Assembly (NCBI GenBank): GCA_016845785.1
Contig: JAERSH010000006.1
Coordinates: 1 to 32,252, forward strand
Origin: Fidelibacterota bacterium
GTDB lineage: Bacteria > Fidelibacterota > Marinisomatia > Marinisomatales > TCS55
Direction of reading: 5' to 3'
Length of the DNA: 32,252 nucleotides
In this document: positions 21,503-31,400 of the stretch, in pieces
How positions within the stretch are numbered: position 1 is the first letter of the stretch
How the letters are laid out: every line of letters starts with the position of its first letter
Translations under genes and position numbers: made by a program
Notes under the pieces: generated by a model
Databases searched by the model: none
The model's input: the letters and a program-made list of their open reading frames with translations, nothing else
What the model was told of the DNA's origin: nothing

Positions 21503-23674
21503 ATGATACCTCGGAAATTTCTTCATATTTTGATCCTCATGTCGACCGTCCTAATAGCGGATGATTCTGTCATTGATCTAAAATTATTCCCTCGGCCTAC
21601 CATGCATACATCCCTATTGAAAGGGGATATTGTAATAGATGGCCATGTGGATGAACCGGCATGGATGGCGGCGGATTCCATTACTGACTTTTATCAATCT
21701 CAACCTTATCCAGGACATTTACCTACGGAGCGAACTGTCGTCCGTGTGCTTTATGACAAAGATTTCCTCTATGTGTCTGCCATCCTTTATGATTCAGAGC
21801 CGGACGAAATTATCATCGAAAGTCTAGAGCAGGATTTTGATTCCCAAAGTTCAGATTCCTTTGCCATCATGCTGGATACCTTTAATGACGACAAAAGTGG
21901 ATATGCATTTTTATTCAATCCCGCCGGTGCCATTAAGGACATGTATATCAATAATGATGGTACAAGTGTGAACCGCGCCTGGGAGGGAATTGTACATCCG
22001 AAAACATCCATCCATAATTACGGTTGGGAAATTGAATTGGCATTCCCACTCACCAGTTTGCGATTTAATCCCAGCGATGGCGAACAAGAATGGGGAATCA
22101 ACTTTTTACGCCGTGTCCGTCGTAAAAGAGAGGATGTATATTGGAGTCCCATTGAACCATTTGAAAAACTGATTTCAGTTTCTAAAGGTGGAACGCTCAA
22201 AGGATTGAGAGATATCCAGCCGGGGCGAAACCTTCAAGTAAAGCCCTTTGCCATAGGAAATCAAATTCGCACAGAAGAAAAGACCAATGACGGTGACGGT
22301 GGACTTGATATCAAATACAGTATTACACCCAGTCTCACTTTAGATGCCACTTACAATACAGATTTTTCACAAGTGGAGGCGGATGAAGAGCGAGTGAACC
22401 TGACGCGCTTCCCATTGTTTTTTCCTGAAAAAAGGGATTTCTTTTTAGAAAACGCCAGTTTATTCGAGTTCGGGGATATTTCTAATTATATATATCGGAT
22501 GAGCCCCAGCAGATACCAGCGTTCATTCACATTATTTCATAGCCGTAGAATTGGATTGGAGGGTGGGGAGCAAATCCCTATTTCTAGTGGTGCCCGCCTC
22601 AGCGGCAAGATTGGTAATGTTGATGTGGGATATTTGAACATGACGGCAGAAGGGACAGAGAATGTGCCCCAAACCCAATTCAATGTATCCCGTATTCGTG
22701 GCAATTTTTTAAAGAAATCGAATTTTGGCGCCATTCTCATCGATCGAAATTCTAATGGGGCAGATCGCGATCATCAATCTATGGGTGTGGATCTCAATTT
22801 TAATATTAACAAACTCCTGATTTATTCCTACCTGGCTCAAACTGAAAATTCCGGTGACAATAAGGACAATACTGCTGGCCGAATGGTGGTAGCCTATCGG
22901 GATAGTAAATGGGATCTATCTGCATACTATAAAAAAGTAGGTAGCGGGTTTAATCCCCAAGTGGGATTTATCCAACGGACGAACGTGGCTGAAACATTTG
23001 TGACGGCAGGGATGCATAAACGGTATTCATCTGGACCGTTTTTAAGTGTGAACCCTTACATGTTTATTAATCAATTTGATAATTTGGATGGGTACATGGA
23101 AAGTCGTGCATTAAAGGCAGGGCTGGATATCCAGTTTATGAATGGTGCAATGTTATTTGCAGGAATTACTCAAACCCAAGAAGTAATTAAATCGCCATTC
23201 ACCCTATATGAAGCAGAAGTTCCAGCAGATGATTATAAGTTTAATAATTTGAGTCTGTACTACAGAGGTGACCGAACCAAATTTATTACCATCAATGGGA
23301 ATGCAAGTATTGGTGATTACTTTCACGGAAAACGGAATTCTATAGGCATTTCTGCATCCATTAAACGAGGGTATCGATTTTTAGTAGATTTTGGCGTGAA
23401 TAAGAATTTGATCAAATTTCCGAACGCATCGTCGGTAAATGCGGATGTATATACCATGAAAATCAAGTACAACCATTCGGTGAAACTTTTGAATACGCTT
23501 TATTTTCAGTATAATGCAGCTGATGAAAAACTCGTGACTAATTTCCGGATGAATTTGATCCATGCCCCATTGAGCGATCTATTTTTGGTCTATTCTAATA
23601 TCTCAGACCTAAAGGGGGATGATAAGGATAACGGCATGATTGCATTGAAATTCACGAAGCTTTTTTCACTATAA
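21503..23674 (+). CDS. DUF5916 outer-membrane protein with CBM9-like domain
   Basis: The 723-residue product has a signal peptide (MIPRKFLHILILMSTVLIAD), then a carbohydrate-binding-like domain (about residues 35-225) with I-D-G-H-V-D-E-P-A-W, the common opening of this family, and W-G-I-N-F-L-R-R-V-R-R. The DUF5916 barrel follows, with F-F-P-E-K-R-D-F-F-L-E-N near residue 310, the hallmark of the family. Length is typical. DUF5916 proteins are found mostly in Bacteroidetes and relatives; their substrate is unknown, although the N-terminal domain suggests a sugar polymer. It is followed after 24 bases by a 2H phosphoesterase, which may be unrelated. Confidence 0.9.
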   Translation: MIPRKFLHILILMSTVLIADDSVIDLKLFPRPTMHTSLLKGDIVIDGHVDEPAWMAADSITDFYQSQPYPGHLPTERTVVRVLYDKDFLYVSAILYDSEPDEIIIESLEQDFDSQSSDSFAIMLDTFNDDKSGYAFLFNPAGAIKDMYINNDGTSVNRAWEGIVHPKTSIHNYGWEIELAFPLTSLRFNPSDGEQEWGINFLRRVRRKREDVYWSPIEPFEKLISVSKGGTLKGLRDIQPGRNLQVKPFAIGNQIRTEEKTNDGDGGLDIKYSITPSLTLDATYNTDFSQVEADEERVNLTRFPLFFPEKRDFFLENASLFEFGDISNYIYRMSPSRYQRSFTLFHSRRIGLEGGEQIPISSGARLSGKIGNVDVGYLNMTAEGTENVPQTQFNVSRIRGNFLKKSNFGAILIDRNSNGADRDHQSMGVDLNFNINKLLIYSYLAQTENSGDNKDNTAGRMVVAYRDSKWDLSAYYKKVGSGFNPQVGFIQRTNVAETFVTAGMHKRYSSGPFLSVNPYMFINQFDNLDGYMESRALKAGLDIQFMNGAMLFAGITQTQEVIKSPFTLYEAEVPADDYKFNNLSLYYRGDRTKFITINGNASIGDYFHGKRNSIGISASIKRGYRFLVDFGVNKNLIKFPNASSVNADVYTMKIKYNHSVKLLNTLYFQYNAADEKLVTNFRMNLIHAPLSDLFLVYSNISDLKGDDKDNGMIALKFTKLFSL

Positions 23675-23698
23675 TAAAATCCTTAAAATGGTTCTACG

Positions 23699-24193
23699 AT
23701 GAGCCAATCAAAATATTCTATATGGCTGATGCCAAGTGACAGTGATAAAGCATATTTATCAAGTATGATCCAATCATTATCCGAAGCGTATGATGCGCCT
23801 CCATTTGAACCCCATTGTACTATATACAGTTCGGTAGATGATCTCGAATCGGCAAAAACAATCATAGATCAACTGAACTTCAAGCCATTTGAGGCCAAGG
23901 TAAATGGATTAAGCCAATCGGACTATATCTGGAAAACCATAATTTTCGAATTGGAAACTAATCCCCATTTACTCCTATTGCATTACTTGTTTAATCAGGC
24001 CATGCTGGATCCATATACATTTGAACCCCATGTAAGTTTGATATATAAAAAACTAAAAACAGAGGCTAGAAAAGAAATCATTCGTAACTTGCCGAATATT
24101 GAATCATTTTCGTTTGGAAGTATATCCATAGTTAAGACGACAGGTGACGTTAATAATTGGGGGAACATTTATGAAAAAAATTTCATTGATTAA
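23699..24193 (+). CDS. 2H-family phosphoesterase (cyclic phosphodiesterase-like)
   Basis: The 164-residue product has two His-x-Thr/Ser motifs: P-H-C-T at residues 38-41 (His39, Thr41) and P-H-V-S at 110-113 (His111, Ser113), separated by about 70 residues as in the 2H superfamily. Its length and opening (S-I-W-L-M-P) resemble cyclic nucleotide phosphodiesterases that act on ADP-ribose 1'',2''-cyclic phosphate or on 2',3'-cyclic RNA ends. The cytoplasm is the likely site. It overlaps the next gene by 23 bases. The exact substrate cannot be read from the sequence. Confidence 0.85.
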   Translation: MSQSKYSIWLMPSDSDKAYLSSMIQSLSEAYDAPPFEPHCTIYSSVDDLESAKTIIDQLNFKPFEAKVNGLSQSDYIWKTIIFELETNPHLLLLHYLFNQAMLDPYTFEPHVSLIYKKLKTEARKEIIRNLPNIESFSFGSISIVKTTGDVNNWGNIYEKNFID

Positions 24194-25196
24194 CAATCTG
24201 AAAATTAAATATTCTTTATTTCTGGTTTTGTCTATTGGATTGTCAATTGCAGAAGATAAACTTCCCTTTTCATTAAGTGTTTTGAGTGATTTTTCCTATT
24301 CATCTGAAGATTCTGCTTTTCGGTCCACTGGGCTTGAATGGGTGTCCATGGGAAAACTGGGTAAACAAACAATGGTGATGGCTTACCTGCATAGTCCAAT
24401 AAACGGTACACCTATGGTTGAAGAAGTTTTTGTGGATTATAAGAGTTCCAAGCAAGTTAAGGTAGGATATTTTCGCCCGAATATCGGTTGGCTGAATAAA
24501 GCACATTTCCATACATATAATTTTATTTCATCACCGCAAGGATATCGTCTATTAATGGGTGAAAATCATTGGGCATCTCTTGGTACTTCAGCTGGAATAT
24601 CTTTACCATTACCATGGAAAAGTGAAATATCAGCTCAATTATTGAATAATCACTTTGGAGAAGTGGAGATAGAGGATGGCCATAATCATGGGATTATCTT
24701 ATCCGATTCATTGCGACAGGGCATGGTCAGTGGAATTTCTTCCGTCCATTCATTTACATCCATTTCACATGGGACCATAACTCTCAAAGCCAGTACACTA
24801 TCTGGACGGTCAAAACAATTGCAAGGATTGGCAATTCAGTGGAAATATAAAAATGATCCTTACCGATCGTGGATCATCCAAGGGGAGTATCTAAAAGGTG
24901 ATATATCTGATTCACATCATGGAATTTCTTTTCATCCTGATGAGGAACTAAATACGGCTTATATTCTTTTGGGTCGTCAGTTTAATAAAAAACTACATTT
25001 AGGTGTATTAGTGGACCAATGGGCATACCGTTTAAAATCAACTAGTGGTTATTCAGCAGCAATATATTTTGCATTTGCTCCTATAAATGACAGCTGGGTG
25101 ATTAGAGGAAAAATTGTTAATGAACTTGATTCACAATTAAAAGGGGTCATTCAGTTCAATTGGGCGTTAGGGACCCATAAGCCACAGCGTTATTAA
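24171..25196 (+). CDS. Probable outer-membrane beta-barrel (porin-like) protein
   Basis: The 341-residue product has a signal peptide (residues 1-23, ending S-I-A-E) and a body of alternating strands with many Gly, Ser and aromatic residues, such as V-G-Y-F-R-P-N-I-G-W. A His-rich loop (E-D-G-H-N-H-G, near residues 169-175) and another (S-D-S-H-H-G, near 244) could bind metal. ATG at 24171 was chosen because GGGGGA lies just before it. It precedes the Cys-rich protein and metal efflux operon by 38 bases, so a metal-related porin is possible, but this is inference only. Confidence 0.72.
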   Translation: MKKISLINNLKIKYSLFLVLSIGLSIAEDKLPFSLSVLSDFSYSSEDSAFRSTGLEWVSMGKLGKQTMVMAYLHSPINGTPMVEEVFVDYKSSKQVKVGYFRPNIGWLNKAHFHTYNFISSPQGYRLLMGENHWASLGTSAGISLPLPWKSEISAQLLNNHFGEVEIEDGHNHGIILSDSLRQGMVSGISSVHSFTSISHGTITLKASTLSGRSKQLQGLAIQWKYKNDPYRSWIIQGEYLKGDISDSHHGISFHPDEELNTAYILLGRQFNKKLHLGVLVDQWAYRLKSTSGYSAAIYFAFAPINDSWVIRGKIVNELDSQLKGVIQFNWALGTHKPQRY

Positions 25197-25234
25197 ACAT
25201 AGAATAAATTCGCCATTTATAGGTAAATTCCGAC

Positions 25235-25603
25235 ATGCTTAAACGCATTACATCAATCGGATTAGTTTTGATCATGGCCTTTGCCATGGCGGCACCTGTG
25301 CTGCATATTGACTGTGATATGCCTTGCTGCGAAGTCAAAAAAATGACCTGTTGTGATAAGGAAAAGAAAGCCGATTCAGCCTCTAAAGAATGCACCATGC
25401 GCAATGAGTCGTGTGAACATTCCAAATTTGTCCCCATTGTTTCCGGACCGAAATCAAAACAAAAATCCGCCAAAGTTGACATGGCAAAACCGACCTGCTC
25501 TTTAAAAGCAAGCGGCCCCAAATGTCAACTGAACCAAAAAACGGCTGTTCAAGGCCGATCGTCTGCTGCCCAGGCGAAATCAGCTATCCCCCTTCGCTTA
25601 TAA
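25235..25603 (+). CDS. Cys-rich exported protein, probable metal-binding
   Basis: The 122-residue product has a signal-like N-terminus (MLKRITSIGLVLIMAFAMAA) and nine cysteines, including C-D-M-P-C-C (27-32), T-C-C (38-40) and C-T-M-R-N-E-S-C (53-60), then a Lys/Ser/Ala-rich, low-complexity tail with two more. Met, Cys and His residues in the first 65 positions suggest thiol binding of Cu(I), Ag(I) or similar. It lies directly before the three Cus-type efflux genes. I do not recognise a named family. It could be a periplasmic metal buffer or chaperone feeding the pump. The ribosome binding site is weak (AGGT). Confidence 0.68.
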   Translation: MLKRITSIGLVLIMAFAMAAPVLHIDCDMPCCEVKKMTCCDKEKKADSASKECTMRNESCEHSKFVPIVSGPKSKQKSAKVDMAKPTCSLKASGPKCQLNQKTAVQGRSSAAQAKSAIPLRL

Positions 25604-25640
25604 TATTATCCTGACTTAGGACCCTTGCGTCCATTTTTAG

Positions 25641-25677
25641 GGATCCGTACGTCACGGATCCGTTGATATTCATCAAC
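25641..25677. promoter_or_regulatory. Two adjacent inverted repeats before the metal-efflux operon
   Basis: GGATCCGT (25641-25648) pairs with ACGGATCC (25654-25661) around five bases; GTTGAT (25662-25667) pairs with ATCAAC (25672-25677) around four. They fill the leader of the efflux genes, ending 14 bases before the ATG at 25691. They could be an operator, a riboswitch-like leader or an attenuator. There is no T-tract after them. Confidence 0.5.
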
Positions 25678-25690
25678 AATCAGGATAATT

Positions 25691-26947
25691 ATGACTCTTT
25701 TTTCAAAAACAATAAAACATTTCAGGCCATTGATCTTAACCATGATCAGTGCTTACCCACTCATGGGCTACCAGGGTGATTTGGATATTTATATCCAAAA
25801 AGCCCGGGAAAATAACCCGGCCTTGAAACGGGCATTCAACCAGTGGAAATCCGCTGATGCGGGCATAACCGCGGCCAGGGGATTGCCAAATCCATCTGTC
25901 AGCGTAGGATACTTTTTAGAAAGTGTAGAAACAGCGGCGGGCCCACAGGAATATAAGATTGGTCTTATGCAAAAAATTCCCTTCCCAGGGAAACGCGGTT
26001 TGCAAGGGAGGGCTCAAAAAGCCAAAGCAGATCGTTTTTACTTCCAATATTTGGATCGCCAATTAAAACTGGATCATGCTGTTCGTTCGGCTTGGTATGA
26101 TTATTATTTTTTAAGGCGCTCCCATGAATTAACGGCTCAAAATTTTCAACTGATCCAAAATTGGGATGGGGTAATTCGATCTAAATATGTAACTGCCCGC
26201 ACTGGTCATCCAGACCTGATTAAAACCCAAATTGAATTGATTCAGCTTGAGGATGAATTATCCACATTGGAGAATAAAAAGGCACCAATAATGGAACGAT
26301 TCAGATCATTGTTGAATGATCCTGACATTGATGAAATTATTGTTCCGGATTCTATAGATATTGAATGGGTAGAGTTAAATGAAAAAACCCTGAGAAAAAG
26401 AATACAAGAAAACAATCCAAATGCCTTAAGCGCCCAAGCGATGATTGACATGGAAAGTGCAAAATTAAAGCGCACCCAATTAAATAGGCTTCCCGATTTT
26501 GGCCTGGGTGTTGAGTCGGTAACCACCGGTGAAAAAGAAGGCAGTCCCGTGAGTGGTAAAGATCCATTGGTGGCCAAAATATCGGTAAGCCTTCCCATTT
26601 GGTTGAACAAAACTAAATCGGATATCAATTCAGCCGCCTATTCCTTAAATAGCGCAGAAGCAGGTGAGGCGTCAATTCAAAATGAATTGATGGCCGAATT
26701 AGAAAAAGTACTTTTTGACTTAAAAGAGTCGAACCGTCAAATAAGGTTATACCAGGAGATTTTGATACCAAAAGGGAAAGAATCCCTGGGTGCGTCAGAA
26801 ATCGCCTACCGGGGGGATAAAATTGATTTTATATCACTGGTGGATGCTCAGAGACGGTTACTCCAATTTGAAATGAAATATGAAAAAGCCAAAGTGGATT
26901 ACTTAAAGGCAAAATCCAAACTGTCTGTATTGACAGGAGGAGAATAA
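25691..26947 (+). CDS. cusC: Outer-membrane efflux channel, TolC/CusC family
   Basis: The 418-residue product has a signal-like start and the repeated helical hairpin pattern of TolC proteins: A-R-E-N-N-P-A-L-K-R-A near residues 38-48, G-L-P-N-P-S-V-S-V-G-Y, G-L-M-Q-K-I-P-F-P-G-K-R, and a second repeat with N-P-N-A-L-S-A-Q-A-M-I-D and D-F-G-L-G-V. Its end, D-F-I-S-L-V-D-A-Q-R-R-L, is the usual final motif. The gene is followed by the adaptor after 2 bases. The family forms trimeric channels that let the pump expel metal across the outer membrane. The symbol is by position in a Cus-type operon; it could be named czcC in other schemes. Confidence 0.88.
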   Translation: MTLFSKTIKHFRPLILTMISAYPLMGYQGDLDIYIQKARENNPALKRAFNQWKSADAGITAARGLPNPSVSVGYFLESVETAAGPQEYKIGLMQKIPFPGKRGLQGRAQKAKADRFYFQYLDRQLKLDHAVRSAWYDYYFLRRSHELTAQNFQLIQNWDGVIRSKYVTARTGHPDLIKTQIELIQLEDELSTLENKKAPIMERFRSLLNDPDIDEIIVPDSIDIEWVELNEKTLRKRIQENNPNALSAQAMIDMESAKLKRTQLNRLPDFGLGVESVTTGEKEGSPVSGKDPLVAKISVSLPIWLNKTKSDINSAAYSLNSAEAGEASIQNELMAELEKVLFDLKESNRQIRLYQEILIPKGKESLGASEIAYRGDKIDFISLVDAQRRLLQFEMKYEKAKVDYLKAKSKLSVLTGGE

Positions 26948-26949
26948 CA

Positions 26950-28413
26950 ATGAACCTTAAAAAAATATTTAAAGACCATAAAATAACCGTTGGATTGGTA
27001 CTCCTGGCATTTTTAATGGGGGCGTGGTTTAGCGGCGGTGATTCCGGCTCAACAAGCACGGGGCATACAACACACAGCAATTCATCCCAAGTCTGGACCT
27101 GTTCCATGCATCCCAGTGTGCAGCTTCCGGAAGCGGGCCAATGTCCTATCTGTTTCATGGATTTGATTCCCCTGGAGAAAGAAAGTGGTGGGGGAATAAA
27201 CCCTGATCAGTTGACTTTATCAGAGGATGCGGTAAAATTAGCCGAAATTGAAACGGCTACAGTGGTTTATGGAAAGGCAGAAAACGAAATTCGTCTTTCC
27301 GGAAAGGTGGCCTATGATGAATCCCGAATTGGAAATATCACCGCATGGGTGCCGGGCCGGGTTGAACGGGTGTTTGTGGACTATACAGGCATAAGGGTCA
27401 ATAAAGGGGATCATATGATTGAGTTGTATAGCCCCGATCTCTACGCTGCACAGGAAGAATTGCTTCAGGCGCGAAACTTAGTCCAAGGTGCGAAGTCACA
27501 ACCGGCTTCATTTCAGCAATCTTTAAATGCCAATTTATTGGCCACCAGAGAAAAACTGCGCCTTATGGGTTTGGTGGATGCACAAATCAAAGCAATTGAA
27601 GCGGGGGAATCGCCTACAGATGTTGTCACCATATACAGCCCAATGTCCGGTGTGGTTATCCAAAAAAACGGTGTTGAAGGCGCTTATGTGAAAACAGGCA
27701 CGAACATTTATACCATTGCTGATTTAGACCAGGTATGGGTCATCCTGGATGCCTATGAAACCGACTTGCCCTGGTTGGCATTTGGCCAGGATGTTACGTT
27801 CACTACTGAAGGAATCCCCGGGAAAACATTTTCCGGAAGAATCGCATTTATTGATCCTGTAGTAGATCATAAAACACGGACAGTGAAAGTGCGGATCAAT
27901 GTATCCAATCCAGATGGACAGTTAAAACCGGGAATGTTTGTTCATGGTGCAATTCAGGCTTCTATCGGCCAGGAGGGCAAGGCGATCAATCCGGAATTGG
28001 CTGGTAAGTGGGTTTGTCCCATGCATCCGGAAGTCGTTGAGGATGGGGCTGGGTCCTGCCCGATTTGTGAGATGGACCTGGTGAAATCCGAATCTTTGGG
28101 TATTGTCCACAAAACGGGGAATCGTCATGGGCATTTACTGATTCCTGCCAGCGCTGTTCTAAAAACAGGAGATCGAGCCATTGTTTATATTAGAGTGCCC
28201 GGGGATGCACCCATATTTGAAGGACGGGAAATTGTGCTGGGCCCCCGTGTGAATGATCAATATGTCGTCATCTCCGGATTAATGGAAGGTGAATTGGTTG
28301 TGGTTAAGGGCAATTTTAAAATTGATAGTGCCATGCAGATTTCCGCCAAACCCAGTATGATGAATCCCAAGCCAGTTCAGGGTAAAACTCAACAAATGAA
28401 ACACCAGCATTGA
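26950..28413 (+). CDS. cusB: Periplasmic adaptor of heavy-metal efflux, CusB type, with two heavy-metal-binding domains
   Basis: The 487-residue product has a membrane anchor (about residues 12-27), then a heavy-metal-binding domain at 49-77 (W-T-C-S-M-H-P, C-P-I-C-F-M-D). The adaptor core follows (about 85-335: V-P-G-R-V-E-R-V, P-D-L-Y-A-A-Q-E-E-L, I-Y-S-P-M-S-G-V-V). A second copy of the metal domain lies at 354-380 (W-V-C-P-M-H-P, C-P-I-C-E-M-D), inserted before the final membrane-proximal domain. The tail is Met/His-rich. AGGAGG lies before the ATG. A single N-terminal copy is usual, so the inner copy is notable. It links the RND pump to the outer channel, passing Cu(I), Ag(I) or a related metal. 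Confidence 0.92.
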   Translation: MNLKKIFKDHKITVGLVLLAFLMGAWFSGGDSGSTSTGHTTHSNSSQVWTCSMHPSVQLPEAGQCPICFMDLIPLEKESGGGINPDQLTLSEDAVKLAEIETATVVYGKAENEIRLSGKVAYDESRIGNITAWVPGRVERVFVDYTGIRVNKGDHMIELYSPDLYAAQEELLQARNLVQGAKSQPASFQQSLNANLLATREKLRLMGLVDAQIKAIEAGESPTDVVTIYSPMSGVVIQKNGVEGAYVKTGTNIYTIADLDQVWVILDAYETDLPWLAFGQDVTFTTEGIPGKTFSGRIAFIDPVVDHKTRTVKVRINVSNPDGQLKPGMFVHGAIQASIGQEGKAINPELAGKWVCPMHPEVVEDGAGSCPICEMDLVKSESLGIVHKTGNRHGHLLIPASAVLKTGDRAIVYIRVPGDAPIFEGREIVLGPRVNDQYVVISGLMEGELVVVKGNFKIDSAMQISAKPSMMNPKPVQGKTQQMKHQH

Positions 28414-28420
28414 GAATCAT

Positions 28421-31400
28421 ATGTTAGATAAACTGATTCGTTTCTGTCTTAACAACCGCCTAGTTGTCGGTATCTTTTTATCGGCAATGGTTGTGTGGGG
28501 ATTGATGGTCGCTCCATTTGATTGGAATTTGGGTGGAATGCCCAGAGACCCTGTTCCCGTCGATGCGATTCCTGATATTGGGGAAAACCAGCAAATTGTA
28601 TTTACCAAGTGGAGCGGAAGAAGTCCCCAGGATATTGAAGACCAGGTCACCTATCCCTTAACAACGGCATTATTGGGGATTCCTGACGTTAAAACTGTTC
28701 GCTCTTTTTCCATGTTCGGGTTTTCAACCATTTATGTCATTTTTAATGAAGATGTGGAATTTTACTGGTCCCGTTCTCGAATTCTGGAAAAATTGAATTC
28801 ACTCCCCACCGGTACGTTGCCTCAAGGTGTACAGCCCGCCTTAGGGCCCGATGCTACCGCTTTGGGGCAGGTGTTTTGGTATACCCTTGAAGGCAGGAAT
28901 GAAAAAGGCAAACCAACAGGTGGTTGGGATTTGCAGGAATTGAGAAGCATTCAGGACTGGACAGTCAGGTATGCCCTTCAATCAGCGGATGGGGTGGCCG
29001 AAGTAGCTTCCATTGGTGGTTTCGTCAAGGAATACCAAATTGATGTGGATCCAATCGCCATGCGGGAGCACGGGATCCAGTTATCGGATGTATTCAATGC
29101 GGTACGTCAATCCAACCTGGATGTAGGGGCTCGGACGATTGAAGTCAACCGTGTGGAATATATGGTGCGAGGATTGGGCTTCATCAAATCATTGGAAGAC
29201 ATTGAATATACCGTCATCAAATCCCGTAACAATGTACCCATTTATATCAAAGATGTAGCTCATGTGGCATTGGGGCCAGCCTTAAGAAGGGGCGTTTTAG
29301 ATAAAGATGGAGCGGAGGCCGTGGGCGGCGTTGTTGTGGCACGCTACGGAGAAAATCCTTTGGCCACCATTAAACATGTGAAAGCCAAGATTAAAGAAAT
29401 TTCACCGGGCTTACCTGAAAAGATCCTTGCAGACGGAACCAAAAGCCAAGTGACCATCGTTCCATTCTACGACCGCACGGGATTGATTAATGAAACTTTG
29501 GGCACATTAAATCACGCCCTCAGGGATGAAATTCTGATTACCATTATTGTGATCATGGTTATGGTGATGCACTTTCGATCATCACTCCTAATTTCAAGCA
29601 TGCTGCCATTAACAGTTCTAATGGTATTTATCGGTATGAAACTCTTCAAAGTGGATGCCAACATAGTGGCCCTCTCAGGAATCGCAATTGCCATTGGGAC
29701 GATTGTGGATATGGGGATTGTGGTCACTGAAAACATCCTAAAACATCTTCAGTTGGCCAAAGAAAAGGGTAAGGATGTTATTTATAAAGCTGTGTCTGAG
29801 GTAAGCGGGGCCGTGGTGACAGCCGTATCTACAACAGTCATCAGTTTTCTTCCTGTATTTACCATGATCGGCGCAGAAGGAAAACTCTTTAAACCACTGG
29901 CCTACACCAAAACTTTCGCCTTGGTGGCCTCGGTCATCATTGCCTTAACGGTTCTGCCGGTTTTAGCCAATTGGCTCTTGCGCATGAAAAAGAAACCAGC
30001 CTTCTTTAAAACGCCGGAACTATTTCAGCGATTCTCATGGCTTGGCAATGGATTGATCATCGCCATTGGTGTCATTATTTTGTCGGTTACTTGGATGCCA
30101 CTGGGCCTTCAAAAAGGCTATTTTCTGAATATTTTATTCGCCGTAGTGATCATTGCCTTGATTATGGGTGGTATCACGGCCTTTACGCGAGTTTATCCCA
30201 AAATACTTGCCTGGGCTCTGGACCATAAATTGAAAGCATTATCCCTGCCGGCATTTGTCACCATATTCGGATTGGTCGTTTGGCTGGGATTTGACGCTTT
30301 CACCGGTTGGATGCCCAAAATGATTCGCTCAACCCGTCCAATAACTGCTTTAAATCACGCATTCCCGGGATTGGGAAAAGAATTCATGCCCCCATTGGAT
30401 GAAGGTTCCTTTCTGTATATGCCCACAACCATGCCTCATGCCGGGATGGAGGAATCCATCGATGTATTACAGACACTGGATAAAGCACTGTATTCCGTTC
30501 CTGAAGTGGAATCGGTGGTGGGGAAGATCGGCAGGGTGGATTCACCACTGGATCCCGCTCCTTTAAGTATGGTGGAATCCATTGTGACCTTTAAGCCTGA
30601 ATATGGCGTCGATCGAAGAGGAAAAACAATTAGACTTTGGCGGGACCATATTAAAACATCGGATGATATTTGGGATGAATTGGTGAAAGTGGCCCAAATT
30701 CCAGGCACAACATCCGCACCCAAGCTTCAGCCCATTTCAGCCAGACTGGTCATGCTTCAAAGTGGGATGCGCGCGCCCATGGGCATTAAGGTCAAAGGCC
30801 CGGATTTAGCTTCAATTGAATCATTTGGCATGGCGTTGGAGAAGCATTTAAAAAATGCCCCAGGCGTTAAAGCAGATATGGTCTTTGCTGACCGGATTGT
30901 TGGTAAGCCTTACCTTGAAATTGAAATTAACCGGAAAGCCATTGCCCGATATGGGATTGCCCTGAAACAGGTACAGCACGCCATTGAGGTGGCGGTCGGC
31001 GGAATGCCCATTACCATGACTGTAGAGGGGCGTGAGCGGTATCCGGTTCGGGTGCGGTATATGCGGGAATTTCGTGATGAAATTGAATCATTGGATAGGA
31101 TACTTATTCCCACGCCGGGAGGCGTCCAGATCCCCTTGGGCCAATTAGCCGATATTCATTATGTCCGTGGTCCCCAAGTGATCAAAAGTGAAGATACATT
31201 TAAAATGGGCTATGTCCTTTTTGACAAACAAAGCGGCTGGGCAGAAGTGGATGTGGTCGAATCAGCCCAAAGCCATTTAAACGCCCTAATAAAAGAAGGA
31301 GAATTGGACGTCCCCAATGGGGTGAGTTATGCATTTGCCGGAAGTTATGAAAATCAAATTCGTGCATCCAAAAAACTGGCGGTCGTTCTGCCCTTGGCTT

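Noticed and set aside
25641-25661. Rho-independent terminator of the Cys-rich gene
   Set aside because: The stem is good but no T-tract follows, so a regulatory leader is at least as likely.
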